A stretch of DNA of 64,000 nucleotides from Cercophora sp. LCS_1 (lineage: Eukaryota > Ascomycota > Sordariomycetes > Sordariales > Lasiosphaeriaceae), in contig JAPZLL010000020.1 in NCBI GenBank assembly GCA_036250225.1, positions 124,001 through 188,000 on the forward strand, given 5' to 3'. The translations under genes were made by a program, and so were the position numbers. Below, piece after piece: positions 21,792-31,580 of this stretch. The number at the start of each line of letters is the position of its first letter. The first letter of the stretch is position 1. The notes below the pieces were generated by a model. It worked only from the letters and a program-made list of their open reading frames with translations. It was not told the origin of the DNA and made no database searches.

Positions 21792-23564
21792 CTAGCCGGG
21801 CTTTTCTTTAGGTATAATGTCAAATTGTATGTTGAGCAGTTGAAATGGGACCGGATTTTCGAGCTGTGCCCCGTCGGGGGCCTGATCAAGCAGTGCTGTG
21901 GCTACAAACGCAGCCTTTTCGCTCTCGAGGTCGTCGTAGCCGTAGGGGTTGTCGAACATTTGACCTCTGTAATCAGCCCACATCTTCCACTCTTCTCGCA
22001 GTTGATCGTTTCCGTCCCTCGGATGCGGTGGTGTGACGGATAGAATATTGCTGATGTGGGTTCCCGCGATGCTCATTGAGACACTGTCGTCAGGCCAGTC
22101 GACAACGCATTCGGTGTGATCAGATGCCCTGAAGTGACAATTGGTGCCGCTGTGGACGTAGTTGATCGCGGCCCTGTTAATAGTTGTGTATCCAGCCCAG
22201 TTCGAAACCCAGGATAGAATAAGTTCCGCCCGCTGTCCCGGCCGGAAAGTAGCCCACGGGTTTTCGATTGCGGCCGTTCCATCACTTGACAATCCATCAG
22301 CAATATTTAGACGCGCAAGCTCCTCATTCTGTGCGGTCCAACGAGCAGGCGTTTCATCCAGCGATTTGAACAGTGACATCATCGCATCGATCGTCTCCCC
22401 TTCTGGGTCGGTACTTCCAAAAAGTACCCTTGCAGTAGCTGAGAATGTCGAGGCTCTGCGTTTGACAAACGATCTGAATGAGAACGGTTTCGTAGAGCGT
22501 CATGTAGGACTCAGCATAATGGACCTCAATGATTCCCAGGTCTTGAACCAAGCTGAGCATCCCATTCGTGTTCGATAAAGTTTCAATGGGCCGATGATAT
22601 TAAACCCGTTCCTCCTCGCGGTATTGGCTATATAGTTTGAGACCAATGAAGATGCTGGCGAAGGCTCAAGCCGCAGCGTCTCACCAACGTAACTTCCCAC
22701 ACGTTGCGAAGCCGTCACCCAGTCGAAAGTTGTCCGCCTTGTCTGCCAATTCATCACTGAAACGACTCTCGCAAAGTCACCGAATCCCACGCGGAACGGA
22801 CCGCAGCAAACCACGGCCTGTTTTGATAGGAAAGCATCTTGGACAATCCACACCCGAGTCCAATATGGCCTGGAGAAGAGACTTACGAGGGCTTCCCAGT
22901 GCTCCTTGAACTCGTCGGTTCCAAACTGATGAATCGACTCGAGCTCCTCTAGGGAAAATGAGGTGTATGGATCATTTGGTGTGCTGCGCTCAGGGAAGAG
23001 GTTCACTAGCCGCTGAAGGAGGTCCATTGCCAGAGCCCCGTCAGCGTCTTCGCCACCAAGCCAAATGAACGCCTTTGATGCGCCTTCATAAATGTCACCC
23101 ACCAAACGCACTTGTTCGTTGCGCTCGTCGACATTGTTCTGGTTGATGCAGACTGCATCCATCCAGATTTCTAATGGCTCGAGAAGTTCCCTGGAAAGCC
23201 CCTTGAGGGCTTCAAACAGGTTCTTGGTGACGGCAGCCGGAACTTGGTCGAGAAGGATCGTATCCTTCATGGCGGTGGTGTCCCCCCATACATAAGACAG
23301 TGCGGCATATCGCGATGCGTCATCCTCGAGATTTCGTCGTGTAAAGGTGCATGTGACCTCTGATGACGGCGACTTAGACTGTGGATGAAGGAGAATCGTC
23401 CGAAACTCCCGCTGAGTTAGGTCGAGCGTTGTCTCGTATTCTTTGAGCTTCGATTATGGCGGCAACGAATCGGTTGTCGGAGGTAAACAGTCTGCCAAGT
23501 CAGCCAAAGTGATCTCGGTGCCCTTTCCGGGCATCAGTTCTGGTGTCGAGCTTAGGCCAGCCAT
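21792..23564 (-). pseudogene. Broken HET-domain (heterokaryon incompatibility) gene
   Basis: The HET core is well preserved: YAALSYVWGDTT, MDAVCINQNNVDERNEQVRL, IWLGG and FSRPYWTRVWIVQDAFLS. However, the reading frame is damaged. An ATG at 23564 opens a frame that meets TAA at 23456-23454 before the core. Near 22570 the frame changes between LYRTRMG and MLSLVQDLGIIEVHYAES without a convincing intron, and the usual DPRDKVYGLLG motif is missing. Near 22400 another change follows SLDILSYC, and the usual PSWVPDW motif is missing. The C-terminal part (DETPARWTAQNEELARLNIA ... to 21792) is open. HET proteins trigger death after fusion of unlike strains. This copy is probably dead or produces only a fragment. 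Unusual splicing cannot be fully excluded. Confidence 0.75.
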
Positions 23565-23958
23565 GTCGTTGCTGCGTTTCAAGATCGTTGATCCTCTCAT
23601 TGGCCATGGGTTTTCCTTTGGGAGACAGAAGCTGACATGGAAGGAGCGATGTGACGACTAGGCACCCACTTCATCGCTTCATTGTTATTGGCCGCGAGCT
23701 CGACGTGTGGGCTGCCTCCTCTCGGAACGCCGACTAGCCAAATAAGACAGTCTCTCATGCATGAATGCTCCTTCCCCACATCGGACGCATCCATCAACTC
23801 GGGGAATCCAACACTCATCGGATGACAACATTTTCTCATCCGCTGTTGCCATTTTCGTCTCCAATCCTGCCTTGACCGCCTTCAGCTTTCCACCCAATCG
23901 TCGAGGCACTAAAATCATCATTTCACTTGCATCGGCATCCCGATCATTCACAGCAACA
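23565..23958. other. Divergent spacer, nothing recognised
   Basis: This lies between the HET pseudogene start and the GFA gene start. An open frame continues upstream of the GFA ATG but lacks family sequence, so it is read as leader. Confidence 0.35.
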
Positions 23959-24351
23959 ATGGCGTCCGAGTCCAACCCCGCATCCAATACCCCCACTCTC
24001 AAGACGGCTTGCCACTGCGGTCGCGTCGAGGTGGAGATCCCCTCGAAGCCAGACAAGCTCAATCAGTGCCACTGCACCGTTTGCTACAAGTACGGCTGTC
24101 TGTGGGGCTATTTCAAGGCATCCGAAGTCAAGGTCACGATAGCAGAGGGAGCCCACCTGGAGAAGTACGTCCGCTCGGACGAGGGCGGCAGGGGAAATAT
24201 CTCGTTTGATCGGTGCAACCACTGTGGATGCGTTGTGACTTGGTCAAAGCCGAATGAACAGACCGTACCGAACGGAAAGAAGGGCGTCAACTGCCGCATG
24301 TTACCACTGGATGTTGTCGAAGGTATTCCAAAAGAGGTGACTACTTGTTAA
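23959..24351 (+). CDS. GFA-family zinc protein (CENP-V/GFA domain), 130 aa
   Basis: A single-exon gene. Zinc ligands follow the glutathione-dependent formaldehyde-activating enzyme pattern: Cys18/Cys20 (CHCG), Cys37/39/42 (CHCTVC) and Cys86/Cys89 (CNHCGC). FDRCNHCGCVVTW is the typical second half of the fold. Family members include Gfa, which joins formaldehyde to glutathione, and many uncharacterised small zinc enzymes. Substrate identity cannot be read from the sequence. The start at 23959 is preceded by CAACA and gives the common family length. It is convergent with the lipase-like gene, 150 nt apart. Confidence 0.93.
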   Translation: MASESNPASNTPTLKTACHCGRVEVEIPSKPDKLNQCHCTVCYKYGCLWGYFKASEVKVTIAEGAHLEKYVRSDEGGRGNISFDRCNHCGCVVTWSKPNEQTVPNGKKGVNCRMLPLDVVEGIPKEVTTC

Positions 24352-24501
24352 TCTGGCATCACAAGCATGTTTCGCTACTTCTGTCAAATGAATCTCAGGA
24401 TATTTTTCGATTATGTAGCGAATTACAACCGCAGTCTATTAGCTCATCTCTAACGAATCAATCTCAAGCCAAATACTCCCATCACCACCATTGATTACCC
24501 T

Positions 24502-25980
24502 CTAAAACGCAGCCGCAGTCTCATACTGAAACTCAGGCAACCCCGTCCACAACGACAACGCAAACTTGAACTTCTGATACCACTCCTTCGGCAACAACCC
24601 TTTGACCTCGGTCGTAAACCCACCCTTCTTAACCGTCTTCCCATCAAATCGTTCCCCAATCCACTTGAGCCAATACACCTGCGTAGCGTGCAACACAGGC
24701 GTATGGCCCACGCCCCTAGCCACATAAAACTCCAAATCTCCCCTCGGAAACACCTCCCACGTCCTCTCCACCGTCTTTTTGGTCGTCTCGTACGCCACAT
24801 AAAAATCCTCATCCCCTTGCAAAACCAACAACGGCCCCTCGAACCTCCTTCCACCAACATTCATCAACCTGCTCCACTCCTTGACCTCCCACGTCTCGTT
24901 CCATCCCTTTCTCAGCAACCCCTCGACCCCAAAAAACAGCCTCTGCACAAGCGCAATCCCACCCTCCACTTCTTCAATGACCTTCCACCTCCGTTCCCCA
25001 AACTCGGTCAACCACCGTCCCAGCTCAAACCCGCTAAACACAGTACCGACTCCCTGCCCGACGGTGGGCGCACTAAAAGTCCCCTCGACCCCAAACACCT
25101 CCGTCGTAGGTGAAGCCGCCACGGTACCCTTGTATCCTTTGACATCTCCCCACTTCTTGGTTGCTAGCGCTTCAGCAACAGCCCAGGCAACCCCTCCACC
25201 CTGCGAATGCCCCGCCACCACAAACTCCTCGGTGAACAAATCCGGAAAGGCCTTGCGGGCAGCTAAAAGACCATACAAAGCGTCGTTGGCGCCAGCCGGC
25301 GAGGAGAGGTATTGATGTCTGATACGGGTGCCGTTCCAGTCGTGGGAGACGCCCAGACCGGCGTAGTCGGGTGCGAAGACGGCATAGCCTGCTTCAACGA
25401 GGGGGTAGAGGGCTGATGTCTCGTACCAGAGGCCGCGGTTGGAGGAGGGGGCGGAGGGGGCGAAGAAACCTGATGTTCCGTGGGTCCAGATTACCAGGGG
25501 GATTTTTGGTTTCTTTTGAGACGAGACGGGGCGCGGGAGATAGGGGAGGAGGAGGAAGCCGGAGGTGGGGATTGTGGTGCCATTGTAGGTTTGGGTTGTG
25601 TAGAGGAGGCGGGAGAGGGCGGTTAGGGGTGGGACGGTGTAGGGCGTGGGGTCCGTGGGTGATTGGAGGGAGAGGAGGGTGCCGGGTGGGGGGATGGCGG
25701 ACACAGGAGGCGGGGTGTAGAAGGTGTCGTGGTTGGGACCGCCCTGGGTGCTGTTAGTAGGAGTTGAGGGGATGGTTGATTGGCTTACAAAGGCCAGTTG
25801 AGAGCGGTCAAAGTTGATGATGTTTTGGAGGGTTTCGGTCAGGTTGGCGCCGATCTCAGCTGAGGCGATTTGGGCTTGTGTGAAAGCGAAAGATGAGTTG
25901 AAGGAGGTGAGATGTGGCACTGCAGGGAAGAACTGGGCCGCTGCAAGCGGGAGTAAGACAAAGCGTAAGAGTCTGGACAT
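24502..25980 (-). CDS. Secreted alpha/beta hydrolase, secretory-lipase type, 477 aa
   Basis: Exons are 25980-25789 and 25743-24502. The 45-nt intron has GTAAGC, a perfect TACTAAC branch and CCCAG; its length is a multiple of three, so the unspliced frame is also open (492 aa). The signal peptide is MSRLLRFVLLPLAAAQ. Fold landmarks are WTHGTSG (oxyanion region, near 152), the nucleophile elbow GHSQGG (Ser244), LQGDEDFYV with the acid Asp, and GVGHTPV with the catalytic His. Several N-glycosylation sites (NGT, NST, NLT) are present. Length and motifs fit the fungal secretory lipase/feruloyl-type esterase group. Lipid or ester hydrolysis outside the cell is likely; the substrate is unproven. Confidence 0.9.
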   Translation of the reverse strand: MSRLLRFVLLPLAAAQFFPAVPHLTSFNSSFAFTQAQIASAEIGANLTETLQNIINFDRSQLAFVSQSTIPSTPTNSTQGGPNHDTFYTPPPVSAIPPPGTLLSLQSPTDPTPYTVPPLTALSRLLYTTQTYNGTTIPTSGFLLLPYLPRPVSSQKKPKIPLVIWTHGTSGFFAPSAPSSNRGLWYETSALYPLVEAGYAVFAPDYAGLGVSHDWNGTRIRHQYLSSPAGANDALYGLLAARKAFPDLFTEEFVVAGHSQGGGVAWAVAEALATKKWGDVKGYKGTVAASPTTEVFGVEGTFSAPTVGQGVGTVFSGFELGRWLTEFGERRWKVIEEVEGGIALVQRLFFGVEGLLRKGWNETWEVKEWSRLMNVGGRRFEGPLLVLQGDEDFYVAYETTKKTVERTWEVFPRGDLEFYVARGVGHTPVLHATQVYWLKWIGERFDGKTVKKGGFTTEVKGLLPKEWYQKFKFALSLWTGLPEFQYETAAAF

Positions 25981-26566
25981 GGTGAGGATGTAAAGCGAGT
26001 TGTTGCTGTTGAGAATGAGAACCAAATGTTGGGAAATGGTTTGTTTGTTCTCCTATTATACGCATCAGCCCCTCATTTACAGCGGGCATGTTGCGGCGTT
26101 GTTGCGGGCTTGATGTCTCAATGCGGAAGGCGATCCCGCTCAGTCTTCGTTGAATTTGCGGCCGCGGGTGTTTGTCAGCCACCGCATCACCGCTGTACGC
26201 ATGAGGCGCTGGGCTGACGACAATGAACATGATCGGGTCGGGAAATGGCGAAGATGCAAAAAAGGCTCCGATTGGCCTATCGCAGCAGAGATGTTGGTGA
26301 TGCCATGGCTATCGGGTGTGCAAAACGCCATCAATTTGCCCGTGTCCGACTCAAAAAGTCGGCGACGACATCTAGTCTAAAATGACATGACATGACTCCG
26401 GGGGCGAAGAGTGCACCCGGTTGGCTTCTGAGCTCATGCAGGTGCCGACTTGGGTCATCGGAATTGTTGAGATGTGTCTACCTGCCAGTAGCATCGTGTA
26501 TTTGTTCGGTGAAGTACCTAGCCAAGAACTACCCGGAAATGAACACAGGCTCAAGTGCGACCACAG
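25981..26566. other. Intergenic, promoter of the lipase-like gene
   Basis: No gene was seen between the lipase-like start and the AAA+ ATPase stop, both on the minus strand. Confidence 0.4.
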
Positions 26567-29002
26567 TTAGACAGCCAACCCCTCCGTGATACGCATGACA
26601 TTCTTGATATCGCTGAAGCTGATTCCCCTACCACCCCTCTTGGCCATCATCCTCGCCGTCTTGGTAATGTTCTTGATGCGACGACCATTGAGATCAATGT
26701 CAGACAGAATGTCCAGCTCCTCCTCCGTCACCGTCGACCTTTCTTCGCGGCCGATAAACGTCTTCCAGATGGAGAGTCTGGAAGCCTTGTCGAGGGCCGG
26801 GTAGTTGATCGTCAGATGGATGCGCGAGTAGATGGCCGGATCCAAGACCCTCTCACGGTTTGTGGTCAAGAACAAGAGCGACGGGTAATACTCGAGCTCA
26901 CGGAGGAAGCGTGAGATGAGGTGGTTGCGCTGAGGGGCGTCATCGTTGCGCTTCTCCAGATACATGTCGCATTCATCGATGAGGAGCACGGCGTTCCACT
27001 TAGCTGCCTGCGAGAAAGTCTCGCTCAGTTCGTCGTCGTCTTCGGAGTCGGAGTCGTCGCGGTTGTTCTTGCAGGTTCTGCACTGCTTGGCAATGACCTT
27101 GGTGAGCTGGGCGAGTTCCATCTTGACCAGTGGAGCGTTGATCTTTTCGGCGACTGTGCATTTGTGAGCAACACTTCCTTGGCGGTCACGCAGGGCGGAA
27201 GATAGCGTACCTGATTCCGCGGTCATGGTCTTGCCCACGCCGGGTTCACCTGCAAGGAGGATCACAAGACCGCCACCTGTATCTCGTTAGCGCCGTGAAT
27301 CAAATAATGAAAAAGGACGAGAAACACACCCTTGCCGTTGATGACGTCATCAAACGTATCGCCGTCCTTGAGCTGGCTCTCCACAAACGATAGGATGAGA
27401 TCCTTGTACCCCTCGGGCAGGACAAGACTGTCAAAGGGTTTCGTATTGAAGTTGATGTCCACGATCCTGTCTACATCATACACATCTGTTTTCATCGTCA
27501 GCTATTATCAAGTCATCAAAAGTTGCCGACCCACCATAGTCCTTTTCGCGCAGGTCATAGCCGTAAACCTGGGAACCGCACAGCTGAAGCTGCTCTTCCG
27601 TCAAGACCAATCTCTCCTCTTCTTCATCGGAGTCGGAGTCGGAGTCGCTATCGTTGATGCCTTTCTTGCTCTTCATACTCTTCTTGCCAGCCATCCAACC
27701 CAAGACGGTGGAAGGAGGTTGAGACGGCCCGGGAGGTCCCGGAGGACGCGGCATTCCACCCATTCCGGGCGGTGGCGGCGGTCCCGGTCGTGGTGGCCTC
27801 ATACCGCTATTCCACTCATCGGCACCAGGCGGTAGGCTAAAGTTGGGGCCGTGGCCGGGCCGTCGGCCGTACTTGAGGTCATCCTCGGTCGGTAGAGGGA
27901 CATGGCCACCTGGGGGGCCGCCTCCAACAGGTTCCTGGAGAATGAGATTGGTGATGAGCGGCCGGAACCGAAGGGAGGGGAGCGGCACAAGGTCTGTACC
28001 AGGGCTTTTAGGGTGGCCCTTGGCGTCGATGACAATGCGTTGCTCGGGCTTCTTTGGCGAGTCGATGCTGTCGTTCTCATCGTTGTCGTTGCGGTAGGCC
28101 TTGTAGTGGATGCCGGCAAGGTCATAAAACTTCCTACCACGCTCGATGCATTTGGCGCGAATTTCCTCTTCATCCCGGACATACTTGGCTGGTACCACAG
28201 GGAGGTCGCAGATCCTTCGAGTGCCCGTGAACTTGGACACGCCCCGGATATGCGGCTGGTAACCAAAATTTGTCCCGTTCCAGTCGACCGAGTAGCACGT
28301 AAGCTGGTAGTGCAGCGGCTCGTAAGCCGATGGGACGCTGGACTGAACAATATAGTATTGTCCGTATTCCGTGTCCAAGTCGTCCTCATAGACCAGCTCA
28401 CCAGGAGGAAAGATGGTCCAGATGTGCTTGAAGGTGATGATTCCGTGCGACGTGAGCTCCTTGTGAGCGGCAAACTCTTCCGCAAGACTTTCCCTGACAA
28501 TCGAGCGCAGCTGGATGAGGACTGCCTTAACCACCTCATCTTTCTCCTCCTCAATGGCCTTCTCGAAATGGTCCCAGCGCCAGAAAAACTGGCGGAAGGG
28601 CGCCTTGAAGATCATGTACTTGATCATGGGCACGAGGCCGTCATAGCCTTTGAAGACGTCGAACAGCACCTTGCGCACATCGGGGTTGCAGACCTCAATC
28701 GAGTAGATCTGCAGCCGCGTCTTGCCCTCGGTGGGCCTCACGCGGCGGCGGACAATGAGCGGATGGGTAGACTCGTCGGTGGTGAGGGTCTCGACCTCAA
28801 CGTCAGGCGGCATCTCGTTGACCCAATTGATGCAGCACTGGCAGCGTCGACTGCCTTCGTAAAGGTCCCGCACCAGCCGTTGCCGGTCTTCGGCGCCGAT
28901 GCGGTCATCGTCCTCAATGCGGATTGCATCGGCAAGCCGCTCGATGACAGAGAAGGTATCATCGTTCTCGCTTTGGAGGTCGCCAATTGACTGATTCGAC
29001 AT
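26567..29002 (-). CDS. AAA+ ATPase of the fungal DUF7025-AAA type, 758 aa
   Basis: Exons are 29002-27535, 27485-27330, 27276-27211 and 27153-26567, with introns of 49-57 nt. Walker A is GEPGVGKT at 551-558 and Walker B is VLLIDECD at 619-626. FLTTNR (sensor 1) and SRIHLTINYP (arginine-finger region) follow. The N-terminal 400 residues match the conserved region that precedes AAA domains in many filamentous fungi (LQIYSIEVCNPDVRKVLFDV, YYIVQSSVPSAYEPLHYQL). A Pro/Gly-rich linker (PRPGPPPPPGMGGMPRPPGP) and an acidic DSDSDSDSDEEEE tract separate the halves. Between Walker A and B there is an extra acidic segment with a Cys pair (CRTC then DDSDSEDDDE, about residues 588-605). Such proteins resemble bcs1/spastin-like remodellers, but their client is unknown. 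Confidence 0.92.
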
Positions 29003-29407
29003 GTTGCAGTTGTTCTGAGTGTCGTGGTCTGTCAGAAGAGTAGGAAACTGCGAGAACCAAGATGTTCTGCTCCCACGTCCTTTTTGACTGCGGACTGGGA
29101 GGCTGTGCTCCTGCTCTGGGTGTGAAACACAAGACCTCTGCATGGCGAGACCCCGCACATGCCTGTTGCCATTGGGTCTTGCCGTTCGCGCACTTTCCGT
29201 CATGCACTTGATTAGCTCCTGCCTGCAGGAAACAAGGCAGCCGCAGGCAGCCATGCATCCCGCTGGAGACTCGATGCAACAGCAGACCGCTCGGATCAAT
29301 CAGACCGAGGCACATCAACTCACCCACCGCCAATTGATAGCCAATCTTTTTGCTGTGCCGGGACCGATTGGCCGCCCTGAAGTTGGCATTGTGGAGGGTT
29401 GACACGT
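29003..29407. other. Spacer upstream of the AAA+ gene
   Basis: The open frame that extends upstream of the AAA+ ATG has no family sequence. It probably holds the 5' leader and promoter and the 3' end of the DUF7580-type gene. Confidence 0.35.
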
Positions 29408-31256
29408 CTACATGCCTCCACGGGACTCCGGGAACATCAGGTAGGTGGCCTGCACCGGAGCCACCACAGCGTCATAAAACTGTTGCCGGAATTGCTCAAA
29501 ATGAAAGTCCTTGTACTGATCTCGTCCTTGAAAGGCGAACTTGATGCATCGCTCCGTGGCATATCCGTATGAATCTCCAGCGATACGGTAAACCTCATCG
29601 AGTTCCTTGAGTGCGGTTTGGTAATCATCAAACAGGGAGAGTTGCGCGTTGTCGTTTCCGGACTGCCGCGAGTCTTGTATCCGCCTTCCTGTGCAAATCT
29701 CAATGAGGAAGAGACCGAGTGCAAAGACAGTTTGGTTGGGAACGATGTGTCTGAAGGGATTTGCGGATTCAGGCTCGGGAACCGCCACTGGAGACAATGT
29801 GCATGCGGCATAAGGGTGCTGCGAGAGAGCTTCCCTCCCGTGACGTGGTTTCTCGATGAACATGTGTGTTCGAGTGCAGTCCCAATGATCAGCCATCCAC
29901 AGGCTACCGCTGAGGTGTAGAATGGACCAGGCGATAGACGCAGCGATGGCGTATCGTTCTTTCGCGGAGAGACTCGGATAGCTTCTCCGTGGTGCCTGGT
30001 TGCACTGGAATACAACGCTACTCACAGAAACAACGTCCACGATCCCGGTCAAGTCTGTTGGGTTGTTGCAAACCGAGAACTTCGTGGTGCAGCTTTCATC
30101 TTCTGGATCTTTGAGGAAGCCACGGATTGAGTGTCCCGTCCGACTCCCTTCGCACAAACTGACAATAAAGTTGGGTGGAAGGGGCTCAATCTGTTGCAAT
30201 GTAACTATCAGAGGTCAGTAAAGTCGGTTGATTATACTCCGTGAGGTCTTGAGTTGCGTGGCCGCACATACTAGGTTGTGGCGCCACAGATTCTTGAGAA
30301 GAAGTCTGTGATATCGAACGTCTCAGTTTCGTTTTTATGGAACGAAGGGACAGTGCAGGCGACGGCTCCCTTGTCGTAACAACCTGTTGTACCGAGAGAA
30401 TGGAGCTCGAACTCGGGGATGAAGGGTTATCGAGAGGTTGTCGTGTTATCTGGAGCTTCCTCCACGATGATGATGCGACAGCCCCCGAGAGCTGAGGATA
30501 TGAAACAACAACTTCGTCAATCCCCGCCGTGTCGCTTGCATAACTTTTCCAGTCCAGTTTGATTGCCGCTTGGTGCGGCTGCGGACAAGAACAAGTAAGG
30601 ACACTGCAGAGAGCCCGGTGGAGAGATCCCAATCGTTGACGAACTGAGCTGCAACTTTGCTTGCTGAAGCGCTTTCGCAAAGTTTCTACCATCTTTGTGT
30701 TGTCCTCTGCTGGTACCTCGCATTTCTCTAGCGCCCTCACCAAGTCGTTGTTCCAATGCCTCAGGTCGGCGATGATCTTGTTTCGCTTCTTGGTGTTGAG
30801 ACTATGCTTGACTCGTCGCCATTGCCACCTAGCACTATCCGAGACCGACTTTATCTGAGTGCATCTTAATAAACTGGCAAGTTTCGTTACCGGGGGGTTT
30901 TAGGGTTCGGGATGACGTACCTTCTTGTCGTCCATGTCCTTGATGTCGACCTCCATTGTCTTCAGCAGCTCGTTGGTGACCTCATCCATCCGCTCAATGA
31001 TCAACATCAACTCCCCGGAAATGGCAGGGAACTTTGCCTGGAAACATTCCCGTACTTCTGAGATGGAAGGGTTGCGGGGGAGGCCGACATTGGACAGCGT
31101 GGTTTCGAGATTTCCGCGCTGGATGACCAACATGGCGTGAAATGTTTGGATGGACACATGGTACCGATGAAATTCTTCGAGAGGCTCTGAATACCGGTCA
31201 AGAGCCCATAATGCAAGCGGGATGCCTCCCAGTACAATTCCCGCAACCTCTGCCAT
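29408..31256 (-). CDS. DUF7580-type protein, 571 aa
   Basis: Exons are 31256-30921, 30854-30272 and 30204-29408; introns of 66 and 67 nt have GTACGT and GTATGT donors. The N-terminus AEVAGIVLGGIPLALWALDR is the usual opening of a large fungal family with an N-terminal helical region (about residues 1-230, including RWQWRRVKHSLNTKKRNKII). A Ser-rich middle follows, then a kinase-like C-terminal region with LSAKERYAIAASIAWSILHL, a YAACTLSPVAVPEP segment and NQTVFALGLFLIEICTG, annotated as DUF7580. The N-terminal helices recall HeLo/prion-forming inhibition domains of fungal cell-death proteins; that likeness is an inference. It is head-to-head with a C2H2/ankyrin gene, so the two may be co-expressed. 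Its role is probably in signalling or recognition. Confidence 0.82.
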
Positions 31257-31580
31257 TGTACCGCTTGAGTTTGCCGGCTTGGGCACGCAGCAAAGTCGAC
31301 TGCGGCTCGCTCGTGGTGAGTGGTGAGAAGAGGGGTAACAGGTTCCTTTCCTCGAGGTTGGCAGGCAAGAGCGACCCAACTTGGGGCTCACGGATCCGGC
31401 CCGCCCGACCGAAATGCCGCAGCAGAGCCGCGCCCAACTCATCACGGAAACTGCGATTGGCGCCCGCCTTCTGCCTCCGACCGCAAGCCTGATCGCAGCG
31501 ATGCCACACCGACCAACAATCGGCTCGATCCGCTTTCTCTACGAAACAACAAACATCGCTACCGCTCAGCTCAGAGCTCG
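31257..31580. promoter_or_regulatory. Bidirectional promoter, 324 bp (DUF7580-type / C2H2-ankyrin)
   Basis: Both genes start at the edges of this short interval and run apart. No TATA box or named factor site is evident. Confidence 0.5.

Noticed and set aside
27902..28990. 362-codon plus-strand frame opposite the AAA+ gene
   Set aside because: It lies fully antisense to conserved AAA+ N-terminal sequence and shows no family pattern.
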